A stretch of DNA of 64,000 nucleotides from an uncultured Winogradskyella sp. Its GTDB lineage: Bacteria > Bacteroidota > Bacteroidia > Flavobacteriales > Flavobacteriaceae. Position 1 is the first letter of the stretch, and every line of letters starts with the position of its first letter. A model generated the notes under the pieces. That model ran no database searches. It had not been told where the DNA came from and saw only the letters and a list, made by a program, of their open reading frames with translations. Shown piece after piece: positions 55,911 to 64,000 of this stretch. The stretch is taken from the NCBI RefSeq assembly GCF_937958655.1, contig NZ_CALGNH010000018.1, forward strand, positions 1 through 64,000. Direction: 5' to 3'. Both the position numbers and the translations under genes were made by a program.

Positions 55911-56004
55911 TTTAAAAGTTTTAAGTTTAGCCTAAATTTAAAAAAAATATGGCAATATCTCATTTATTTTATTTGCTCATATAATAACACCTTACATATT
56001 TTTA

Positions 56005-56898
56005 ATGAAATCATTCAATCTTAGTTTAAACAAAGTCTTATTATTGGTGTCTTTTATAATGTTTATTGCTGCGGGTAATTCGCAGAATAAAAATGTTTTT
56101 ATGGGATTCATAAAAATAAAAGATACTTTATTGATTAAATATAAAGTAGAATTTGAATCAGTTAATGGCAATGTAAGTGGCTATAGTTTAACAGATTTTG
56201 GCGGAGAACATGAGACAAAATCAAAAATAGTTGGTAATTATAATGAAGAAAAAAATTTACTTTCCTTTAAAGAGGTTGGACTAATTTACACTAAGTCTAA
56301 TTATGCCGAGCAAGATTTTTGTAATATTCACCTAGAGCCAACGAAGTTTAAATTAGGAGGTACAAAATTAATGGGCGAATTTAAAGGAAGATTTAGTGAT
56401 GGAACCGAATGTATTCACGGAGAGTTGGCCATGAATTCTATTGAAAAGATTGATAAACGCGTTACAAAATTTAAAAACAAACTACAAAAATCTAATCGCG
56501 TACCAGATAGTATTAAACAGCAAATCAAAAACTTAAAATTAGCGGATACACTCAATTTTAATATACTTAAAAAAGACGAAGTGACCTCCGTGATAACTTC
56601 TGCAAATACTATTACTTGTACGGTTTATGATGGTGGTCAAATTGATAATGATATAATAACTGTTTACTTAAATGATAAAATAGTGTTATATAAGTATGTT
56701 ATTTCCGATCAAAGAAAAATTCTAAACTTGCCTATAACAGAAAAAAAATCTAGAATTAAAATAAAATCTGAATCGGTTGGGAATATTGGAGAAAACACAA
56801 CGTATTTTATTATTTCAGATAAGGCAAATACTGTTAAAACCGTTACTAATCTTAAGCTAGGTGAAATTACCAATGTAGATATAATAAAAAAAGAATGA
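56005..56898 (+). CDS. Secreted hypothetical protein
   Basis: Signal peptide; repeated ITCTVYDGGQIDNDIITVYLND motif typical of Bacteroidetes secreted proteins. Confidence 0.65.
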   Translation: MKSFNLSLNKVLLLVSFIMFIAAGNSQNKNVFMGFIKIKDTLLIKYKVEFESVNGNVSGYSLTDFGGEHETKSKIVGNYNEEKNLLSFKEVGLIYTKSNYAEQDFCNIHLEPTKFKLGGTKLMGEFKGRFSDGTECIHGELAMNSIEKIDKRVTKFKNKLQKSNRVPDSIKQQIKNLKLADTLNFNILKKDEVTSVITSANTITCTVYDGGQIDNDIITVYLNDKIVLYKYVISDQRKILNLPITEKKSRIKIKSESVGNIGENTTYFIISDKANTVKTVTNLKLGEITNVDIIKKE

Positions 56899-57000
56899 AA
56901 AACATGTGGTAAAATACCATACCTGTAGTAAGAATCTCTTCAATTAACTTTAGCAATGGGTAACAAAGAGGTTGGTGTTAATTTATTGATTAAAAAGAGA

Positions 57001-57030
57001 AACTGTCTTAAATATTGAGATGGTTTTTTT
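57001..57030 (+). terminator. Putative intrinsic terminator
   Basis: AACTGTCTTAAATATTGAGATGGTTTTTTT (8-bp stem with two G-U pairs). Confidence 0.6.
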
Positions 57031-57057
57031 ATGTCCATATTTTAATATCTTTACCTT

Positions 57058-57477
57058 ATGAAGCAGATTATTATAATAAACGGACCTAACCTTAACCTGT
57101 TAGGAAAAAGAGAACCAGAGATTTACGGTAGTGAAACGTTTGAAGATTATTTACAAACGTTAAGAGCTAAGTATAAACAGTGTAAAATTGACTATTTTCA
57201 ATCTAACATAGAAGGTGAACTTATTGATAAACTGCAAGAGTTTGGGTTTAGTTACGATGGTATCATATTAAATGCAGGTGCCTACACACATACGTCGGTT
57301 GGCATTGGTGATGCCGTAAAAGCTGTTACAACACCAGTTGCAGAAGTGCATATTTCTAATACATTCTCTAGAGAAGACTTTAGACACCAATCCTATATAT
57401 CATCAAATGCTAATGGTGTTATCATTGGTTTTGGTTTAAAAAGTTACGACTTAGCTATAGAAAGTTTTATCTTTTGA
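57058..57477 (+). CDS. aroQ: Type II 3-dehydroquinate dehydratase
   Basis: IIIINGPNLNLLGKREPEIYGSETFEDYL; VEVHISNTFSREDFRHQSYISSNANGVIIGFG-like active-site region. Confidence 0.95.
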   Translation: MKQIIIINGPNLNLLGKREPEIYGSETFEDYLQTLRAKYKQCKIDYFQSNIEGELIDKLQEFGFSYDGIILNAGAYTHTSVGIGDAVKAVTTPVAEVHISNTFSREDFRHQSYISSNANGVIIGFGLKSYDLAIESFIF

Positions 57478-57950
57478 TTATGAAAAAAATTGTTCTATTA
57501 ATATGCTTACTTATTTCAACCTTTTTTATTTATAGCCAAGAATTTGGTGTAAAAGGTGGGTTAAATTTCACTTTTTTTAAAATTACTGAAGGTGATTTTG
57601 GTACTAATCCTAATACTGAAGTTGGGTACTATGGTGGTGCCTTTGTTGATTTTAAAATAGATAATGGTTTTCATTTTCAGCCAGAACTATTGTATAAGGG
57701 TATCGGTGATTTTAGATTTTTAAATGCACCTTTATATTTAAAATACGATATATACAATACGGTACATATTTTAGTTGGCCCTAGTTTAAATTATTTTTTC
57801 GATTTTTTCACTAATAATTTTAAAGTTAGAGCAGATCTAAGTTTAGATTATGATTTAAGTAAAGACTTAAGCATGCATATGAAATATACTATTGGGTTTG
57901 AAGAGCTGTCACCTAATGTTTTATTCTTGGGATTAGGTTATAGATTATAG
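57474..57950 (+). CDS. Outer membrane beta-barrel protein
   Basis: Signal peptide; GVKGGLNFTFF and a C-terminal FLGLGYRL aromatic strand. Confidence 0.78.
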   Translation: MIMKKIVLLICLLISTFFIYSQEFGVKGGLNFTFFKITEGDFGTNPNTEVGYYGGAFVDFKIDNGFHFQPELLYKGIGDFRFLNAPLYLKYDIYNTVHILVGPSLNYFFDFFTNNFKVRADLSLDYDLSKDLSMHMKYTIGFEELSPNVLFLGLGYRL

Positions 57951-58092
57951 TATTAAGAATTATTTATCATAAATTATTAAGTTTTTTTTAAAATAATTAA
58001 CGTTAATTTTCATTTTAATTAGGATTTAGTTGGGGTTTTTTAACAGCAAGCACATCTAGTTTTGATATTATTAATTCTAACAACAATCAATT

Positions 58093-58641
58093 ATGAAAAC
58101 CACAATTTTATTTTCAGCATTTTTTCTATGCTTTAGTTCTACATTAACAGCCCAGGATGTTCCCACTTCCGATAATACTACTAATCCGTATAGTTTTGGT
58201 GTAAGAATAGGTGCTAATTTATACGACATAACAGCAACCAGTAATAGAACAGGTGATACAGGGTTTTTTGGTGGTCTATTTATAGAAAGAAAATGGTCTC
58301 AAAATTGGGCGCTTCAGTTTGAAGCTAATTATGCAGGCCTTTACACATTACAATTTCCACTAATCCTAAAATATAATCTTGGCGAAAGGTTGGTGATATA
58401 TGGAGGCGCTCAATTAGATTTTTCCTTAGAGCAACAACGTATGGATAATGCCTTTAGAAATAAACGTTTTGGTGCATCTCTTTTGCTCGGAGCACAATAC
58501 AATATTAACTCTAAATGGTTTTTAGAGGGTAGATATATACATGGACTTAGCGATCAATTCCCTATTTTTCAAGGTCTTGGTGTAGAATCTATATATGGTA
58601 AGAAACGTTCATTTAATTTTGGAATAGGGTATAAATTTTAA
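58093..58641 (+). CDS. Outer membrane beta-barrel protein
   Basis: Signal peptide; alternating strands, terminal FNFGIGYKF. Confidence 0.8.
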   Translation: MKTTILFSAFFLCFSSTLTAQDVPTSDNTTNPYSFGVRIGANLYDITATSNRTGDTGFFGGLFIERKWSQNWALQFEANYAGLYTLQFPLILKYNLGERLVIYGGAQLDFSLEQQRMDNAFRNKRFGASLLLGAQYNINSKWFLEGRYIHGLSDQFPIFQGLGVESIYGKKRSFNFGIGYKF

Positions 58642-58644
58642 AAA

Positions 58645-59094
58645 ATGAGATTTAAAATATATTCATTTGTGCTAGTTATAGTCTTCGGTATTTTAGGCGT
58701 TTTTTTGTGTAATGCACAAAATGAAAATGCCAATAGTAAATGGGATTTAGCCTTTAAAGGAATAACGCTCACCGACGATAAAACTGTATTTATTAGGGAG
58801 AATAGAATTCAAGGTTTTGAATCATCTATGATAGAACTTCCTGTTTTACTTAAGATAAATATCAATGAAAAGTTAAGCGCACTAGCAGGAACAAAACTTG
58901 ATTTTTTCATAAACAGTCAAGGGTTTTCAACTAATATTGGTATAAACACATCCTTCGGTTTGCAATACAATCCGAGCGCTAACTCATATATACAAGGTGT
59001 ATTCAATTATCAAATTAACAATGTAAATAATGTATATCAATACAATTACGGAAGTAAATCTAGTTTTATGCTAAATACAGGCATCAAATTTTAA
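58645..59094 (+). CDS. Outer membrane beta-barrel protein (short paralog)
   Basis: Signal-like N-terminus; LPVLLKININEKLSALAGTKLDFFI parallels LPLILKYNLGERLVIYGGAQLDF-like strands of the upstream gene. Confidence 0.68.
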   Translation: MRFKIYSFVLVIVFGILGVFLCNAQNENANSKWDLAFKGITLTDDKTVFIRENRIQGFESSMIELPVLLKININEKLSALAGTKLDFFINSQGFSTNIGINTSFGLQYNPSANSYIQGVFNYQINNVNNVYQYNYGSKSSFMLNTGIKF

Positions 59095-59100
59095 AACTTA

Positions 59101-59136
59101 AAAAGCGATTCAAACTATTTGAATCGCTTTAAATTT
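59101..59136. terminator. Terminator hairpin
   Basis: AAAGCGATTCAAACTATTTGAATCGCTTTAAATTTT. Confidence 0.75.
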
Positions 59137-59183
59137 TATGATTTGCGTTAGAGATGCTGCCTTCAGGGAAGGCTAGGATGGGC

Positions 59184-60560
59184 TTATAAATGAATCACTT
59201 CATCATAAGCATCAGCAACCGCCTCCATAACGGCTTCACTCATAGTTGGGTGAGGATGGACTGTTTTTAATACTTCGTGTCCGGTAGTTTCTAATTTTCT
59301 ACCTAAAACAGCTTCAGCAATCATGTCTGTAACTCCAGCTCCAATCATGTGGCAACCAAGCCATTCACCATACTTAGCGTCAAATATCACTTTTACAAAA
59401 CCGTCTTTATGTCCACCTGCACTGGCTTTACCTGATGCGGAGAATGGGAATTTACCGATCTTAACGTCTATACCTTGTTCTTTAGCTTGGGCTTCAGTTA
59501 AACCAACACTAGCTACTTCTGGTGAGCAATACGTACAACCAGGAATGTTGCCGTAGTCTAAAGCTTCAACATGCATGCCGGCAATTTTTTCAACACAAAG
59601 AATACCTTCTGCAGAAGCTACATGCGCTAAAGCTTGTCCTGGTGTTACATCGCCAATGGCATAGTAACCTGGTATATTAGTTTGATAAAAATCATTTACT
59701 AAGATTTTATCTCTATCTACAACAATACCTACATCTTCAAGACCTATATTTTCTATATTTGATTTAATGCCTACCGCAGATAATACAATATCAGCTTCTA
59801 AGACCTCTTCACCCTTTTTAGTTTTAACTGTGGCTTTAACACCGTTACCAGAGGTATCTACCGAAGTGACTTCAGCCGAAGTCATTATTTTAATTCCAGA
59901 TTTTTTAAAGCTACGTTCTAATTGTTTTGACACTTCATCATCTTCTACAGGTACAATTTTAGGCATATATTCAACAATGGTAACCTCAGTACCCATAGAA
60001 TTGTAGAAATAAGCAAACTCAACACCAATAGCGCCAGACCCAACAACAATCATTTTCTTTGGTTGCTTATCTAAGGTCATAGCTTGTCTGTAACCAATAA
60101 CTTTTTTACCATCTTGCGGTAAACTAGGTAATTCTCTAGAACGTGCACCTGTTGCTATAATAATATGGTCTGCTGAATATTCTTTACCATCAACGTCAAC
60201 TTTTTTTCCAGGCTTTACTTTTCCATAACCTTCAAGAACATCAATTTTGTTCTTTTTCATTAAGAATTTTACGCCATTACTCATGCCATCAGCAACACCA
60301 CGACTGCGCTTAACTACAGCATCAAAGTCGTGTTCTGCATCTTTAACTTTAAGTCCATAATCTTCAGCATGTTTAAGATATTCAAATACTTGTGCAGATT
60401 TTAAAAGTGCTTTTGTTGGGATACAGCCCCAATTTAAACATACACCACCTAAGTTTTCTTTTTCTACAACTGCAGTTTTTAATCCTAATTGAGAAGCTCT
60501 TATTGCAGTTACATAGCCACCAGGACCACTTCCTAATACTATAACATCGTATTTACTCAT
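59184..60560 (-). CDS. lpdA: Dihydrolipoyl dehydrogenase
   Basis: YDVIVLGSGPGGYVTAIRASQLGLKTAVVEKENLGGVCLNWGCIPTKALLKSA; HPHPTMSEAVMEA. Confidence 0.96.
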   Translation of the reverse strand: MSKYDVIVLGSGPGGYVTAIRASQLGLKTAVVEKENLGGVCLNWGCIPTKALLKSAQVFEYLKHAEDYGLKVKDAEHDFDAVVKRSRGVADGMSNGVKFLMKKNKIDVLEGYGKVKPGKKVDVDGKEYSADHIIIATGARSRELPSLPQDGKKVIGYRQAMTLDKQPKKMIVVGSGAIGVEFAYFYNSMGTEVTIVEYMPKIVPVEDDEVSKQLERSFKKSGIKIMTSAEVTSVDTSGNGVKATVKTKKGEEVLEADIVLSAVGIKSNIENIGLEDVGIVVDRDKILVNDFYQTNIPGYYAIGDVTPGQALAHVASAEGILCVEKIAGMHVEALDYGNIPGCTYCSPEVASVGLTEAQAKEQGIDVKIGKFPFSASGKASAGGHKDGFVKVIFDAKYGEWLGCHMIGAGVTDMIAEAVLGRKLETTGHEVLKTVHPHPTMSEAVMEAVADAYDEVIHL

Positions 60561-60617
60561 GCGTAAGTTTTTTAGTTGAATTTTAAGGCTACGAATTTAC
60601 AAAACCAAAACGTAATA

Positions 60618-61172
60618 TTAAAGGTCTTCTGTAAAATGTCTTTGTGTTTTATTATTTGAGAATTTAAGGGTATTGTAATTCTGCGATTGCCCTTTTGGTA
60701 TTGACAAAGATTGCCAATTTTCACCTTTTATGAGTTTACCTAAATATACAATTTGGCCGATATGGTAGGCATAGTGCATCATTTGCCTATTAATAGCTTC
60801 TGTAACAGTATGACCTTGGTTTCTTATGTAAATTATTTTATCTAAGTCCTCATTTGTTAGTGGTTTAATTGCTTTAAAAAGACAACACCAACCTTTATCC
60901 CAATAGTTTACAATAGCAGTTTTAGTTTCTAAGGTGTCTACAAATTCTAAATCTCGTTTACGCCATTCTTTCTCGCCATCCTCAGTTAAGAAATTAGTCC
61001 AACGGCTCAGCATGTTTCCAGCAATATGCTTAACTATTATAGAGATAGAATTTGAGTCTTTTACAAATTCTTTTTTAAGCTCTTCTATTTTAAGTTGCTC
61101 AATTGTTTTATCACCTAGGTTTTTGTAATATTCAAACTGCTTTAAAACACTACTCAAATAGGACTTTTCCAT
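60618..61172 (-). CDS. DUF1572 / DinB-like family protein
   Basis: SISIIVKHIAGNMLSRWTNFLTEDGEKEWRKRDLEF; HYAYHIGQIVYLGKLI. Confidence 0.8.
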   Translation of the reverse strand: MEKSYLSSVLKQFEYYKNLGDKTIEQLKIEELKKEFVKDSNSISIIVKHIAGNMLSRWTNFLTEDGEKEWRKRDLEFVDTLETKTAIVNYWDKGWCCLFKAIKPLTNEDLDKIIYIRNQGHTVTEAINRQMMHYAYHIGQIVYLGKLIKGENWQSLSIPKGQSQNYNTLKFSNNKTQRHFTEDL

Positions 61173-61199
61173 AACATAATTAAGATGAAGTATATGGTT

Positions 61200-61730
61200 T
61201 TATTGTTCGTATTTTTCTTTCCACGCTTTTACAATTTCTGGTAAATCTTCACCTTCTTCAACAAAAATTAAAGATGCAGAATTCATACAATATCTTAAGC
61301 CTGTAGGTTTAGGTCCATCATTAAAAACATGCCCTAAATGAGAACCACTTCCGCTATCAATAACTTCGGTTCTAACCATTCCATGGCTTCTGTCGGATAA
61401 TTCTAATACGGCGTTCTCATCAATTGGTTTATAAAAACTCGGCCAGCCTGTACCAGATTTATATTTGTGCGCAGAGCTAAACAAAGGTTGTCCGGTTGCT
61501 GCTGAATAGTAAATGCCTTTTTTTTTGTTATCCCAGTATTTTCCGGTAAAAGCTCTTTCAGTTCCAGCTTTTCTTAAGACGTAATACTGATTATCTGTCA
61601 ATTGTTTTTTCCATTCGCTATCCGTTTTTGTAACAGGAAATGGATTTTGTTCTCTAGTCTCGCTTTTTTGAGCTGTAGAATTACAACCAAAAAGACCACT
61701 AATCAATAATAAAAATATAATCTTTTTCAT
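61200..61730 (-). CDS. msrB: Peptide-methionine (R)-S-oxide reductase MsrB (lipoprotein)
   Basis: [71 protein letters not shown]. Confidence 0.94.
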   Translation of the reverse strand: MKKIIFLLLISGLFGCNSTAQKSETREQNPFPVTKTDSEWKKQLTDNQYYVLRKAGTERAFTGKYWDNKKKGIYYSAATGQPLFSSAHKYKSGTGWPSFYKPIDENAVLELSDRSHGMVRTEVIDSGSGSHLGHVFNDGPKPTGLRYCMNSASLIFVEEGEDLPEIVKAWKEKYEQ

Positions 61731-61887
61731 GCTATAAAGTTACGGAATTCTAGTGTAGTTAGTTGTAGTTCTTTTCTTAATTTTAACACAAACTACTTTT
61801 TGGTTATATTTATGTTAAGTATTATTCTAATTTGCCTATATTGAAAGAATCTTTTCTAATTTTAACATTAAAACCAATCAAAAATAA

Positions 61888-63099
61888 ATGAAGGCATTAT
61901 TCTTAACTAGAGAATTTCCACCACATGTCTACGGAGGTGCTGGTGTGCACGTAGAGTACCTAGCAAAAGAACTTTCTAAACTCATGGAAGTAGAAGTTAG
62001 AGCATTTGGTGACCAAAATATAGAAAGTGAAAATCCAGCTGTTAAAGGATATCCTTTTAGTGACGGTAATTTTGCTAACAGTAATGAAAAATTAAAAGCT
62101 GTTTTTAAAACTTTGAGTACCAGTCTTCATATGAACGCTAATCCTATTAAAGCCGATGTTGTACATTGTCATACTTGGTACTCTCATTTTGCAGGTATTA
62201 TGGCTAAGTTGTGTTACGGTAAACCATTGGTAGTAACCACACATTCTTTAGAACCGCTAAGACCATGGAAACGAGAACAACTAGGTAGAGGTTACGATGC
62301 GTCTTCTTGGATAGAAAAAACGGCCATTGAGATGGCAGATTGTCTAATTGCTGTATCTAAAGAAACAAAAGACGATGTTTTAAAACACTTTGATGTTGAT
62401 GAAAACAAAATTGAAGTCGTTTACAACGGTATAGATCTCAAAGAATACGTTTCTGTTAAGGAAACCAATGTTTTAGAAACCTATGGGATTGATACGCAAA
62501 AGCCTTATGTACTTTTTGTAGGAAGAATAACAAGACAAAAAGGAATTATTCATTTAGTTAATGCTATTAAATATATAGACCCAGACACACAAATTGTACT
62601 CTGTGCTGGTGCACCAGATACTAAGGAAATAGCCAAAGAAATGGAAGACGCTGTAGCTAAAGCTTCAAAGTCTAGAGCTAATATTTTTTGGATAGATAAG
62701 ATGTTAGATAAGAAAGACGTGATTCAACTCTATTCTCATGCAGAAGTGTTTTGTTGCCCATCTATTTACGAGCCATTTGGTATCATTAATATTGAGGCCA
62801 TGGCATGCGAAACCGCAGTAGTAGCAAGTGCAGTTGGAGGTATAAAAGAAGTCGTTGTGGAAGGAGAAACTGGCTTGTTAATCAACGTTAAACAACAAAC
62901 AGAAGCACCATTTGAACCTATTGTTCCCGATAAATTTTCGAGGGATCTTGCAGATGGTGTCAATCAAATTATAAAAAACGCTCCACTACGACATAAAATG
63001 GCAAAAGCAGGTCGTAAACGTGTTGAAGACTTTTTCGACTGGCAAGCCATTGCACAACAAACAAAATCCATTTACCAATCTTTAATAAATAACAAATGA
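61888..63099 (+). CDS. glgA: Glycogen synthase (GT4 family)
   Basis: LTREFPPHVYGGAGVHVEYLAKEL; VLFVGRITRQKGIIHLVNAI; YEPFGIINIEAMACETAVVASAVGGIKEVV; followed by glgC. Confidence 0.9.
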   Translation: MKALFLTREFPPHVYGGAGVHVEYLAKELSKLMEVEVRAFGDQNIESENPAVKGYPFSDGNFANSNEKLKAVFKTLSTSLHMNANPIKADVVHCHTWYSHFAGIMAKLCYGKPLVVTTHSLEPLRPWKREQLGRGYDASSWIEKTAIEMADCLIAVSKETKDDVLKHFDVDENKIEVVYNGIDLKEYVSVKETNVLETYGIDTQKPYVLFVGRITRQKGIIHLVNAIKYIDPDTQIVLCAGAPDTKEIAKEMEDAVAKASKSRANIFWIDKMLDKKDVIQLYSHAEVFCCPSIYEPFGIINIEAMACETAVVASAVGGIKEVVVEGETGLLINVKQQTEAPFEPIVPDKFSRDLADGVNQIIKNAPLRHKMAKAGRKRVEDFFDWQAIAQQTKSIYQSLINNK

Positions 63100-64000
63100 T
63101 AAACGATAAAGTTATATCCATTATTTTGGGTGGAGGCCAAGGCTCAAGATTATATCCATTAACAGAAAACAGATCTAAACCAGCAGTGCCTATAGCTGGT
63201 AAATACAGGTTAGTAGATATTCCTATTTCTAACTGTATAAATTCCGATATAAAGAGAATGTATGTGTTAACACAATTTAATTCAGCCTCATTAAATAGGC
63301 ATATTAAAAACACGTATCATTTTAGTTTTTTTAGTTCGGCATTTGTTGATGTTTTGGCTGCAGAACAAACCACTAAAAGCGATAAATGGTTTCAAGGTAC
63401 TGCAGATGCGGTTAGACAGAGTATGCACCATGTGCTGGAGCACGAATTTGAATACGTATTAATCCTATCTGGTGACCAACTTTATCAGATGGACTTTAAT
63501 GAAATGATTTCTGCACACATAGAGAGTGGTGCAGAGATTTCAATAGCTACCCAACCCGTTGGTGCAAAAGATGCCACTGCTTTTGGTATTTTAAAAACAG
63601 ATCAAAAAAATATAATTAAGTCTTTTATTGAAAAACCAGATGCATCTTTGTTGCCAGATTGGACCTCACCTGTGAGTGAAGAAATGAAAAACGATGGTAG
63701 ACATTATTTAGCATCTATGGGAATTTATATCTTTAATAGAGATCTTTTGGTAAACTTAATGGAAGAACCAGATAAAATTGATTTTGGTAAAGAGATTATT
63801 CCAGATGCGATTAAAAAACATAAAACGTTAAGTTACCAGTTTGAGGGCTATTGGACGGATATAGGAACTATTGATTCCTTTTTTGAAGCTAATTTAGGCT
63901 TAACCGATGAAATTCCGAAGTTTAATTTATACGATAACAATCAGCGTGTTTATACAAATGCAAGGATTCTTCCAACTTCTAAAATATCAGGAACTTTATT
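63096..64000 (+). CDS. glgC: Glucose-1-phosphate adenylyltransferase (partial, runs off the window end)
   Basis: MINDKVISIILGGGQGSRLYPLTENRSKPAVPIAGKYRLVDIPISNCINSDIKRMYVLTQFNSASLNRHI; ATGA overlap with glgA. Confidence 0.94.
   Translation, partial: MINDKVISIILGGGQGSRLYPLTENRSKPAVPIAGKYRLVDIPISNCINSDIKRMYVLTQFNSASLNRHIKNTYHFSFFSSAFVDVLAAEQTTKSDKWFQGTADAVRQSMHHVLEHEFEYVLILSGDQLYQMDFNEMISAHIESGAEISIATQPVGAKDATAFGILKTDQKNIIKSFIEKPDASLLPDWTSPVSEEMKNDGRHYLASMGIYIFNRDLLVNLMEEPDKIDFGKEIIPDAIKKHKTLSYQFEGYWTDIGTIDSFFEANLGLTDEIPKFNLYDNNQRVYTNARILPTSKISGTL

Overview
The window is a 64 kb AT-rich chromosomal segment. Its coding content, TAnnTTTG-type promoters and T9SS/TonB proteins indicate a marine Flavobacteriaceae bacterium. 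Most of it is core genome: recQ, murA, corA, kdsC-like, ccsBA, bshB1, tRNA-His, a cysteine desulfurase, a TonB receptor, zapA, rny, xerD, aroQ, lpdA, msrB, glgA and glgC. The accessory centrepiece is a single-strand (minus) photobiology cluster at about 4.46-19.2 kb. It holds four divergent photolyase/cryptochrome-superfamily genes plus folE, gpx, tspO, SRPBCC, DUF2805/TIGR03643, DUF2256 (not in the ORF track), SDRs, a flavin reductase, an AarF/UbiB-type kinase and a TetR-like regulator. Two nearly identical operator/promoter modules (TGTTTAA-N16-TTAAACA plus GTTAA-N7-TTAAC) lie upstream of the two halves of this cluster, suggesting a two-operon regulon controlled by one regulator. Two of the photolyase paralogs appear to lack hallmark residues: the Fe-S cysteines of the PF04244 family in one, and the proximal Trp of the electron-transfer chain in the other. 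Next to the cluster is an ars operon (arsR, DUF6428-like, arsC-like phosphatase, aquaporin) with no visible efflux pump, interrupted by a MITE-like element with terminal inverted repeats. Other items are a probable 6S RNA between zapA and rny, several families of intergenic palindromic repeats, a decayed surface-protein pseudogene, heptanucleotide tandem repeats and small membrane-protein ORFs missed by the ORF track. No CRISPR array, rRNA or intact transposase was seen. All assignments come from reading the sequence by eye; no database search was run.
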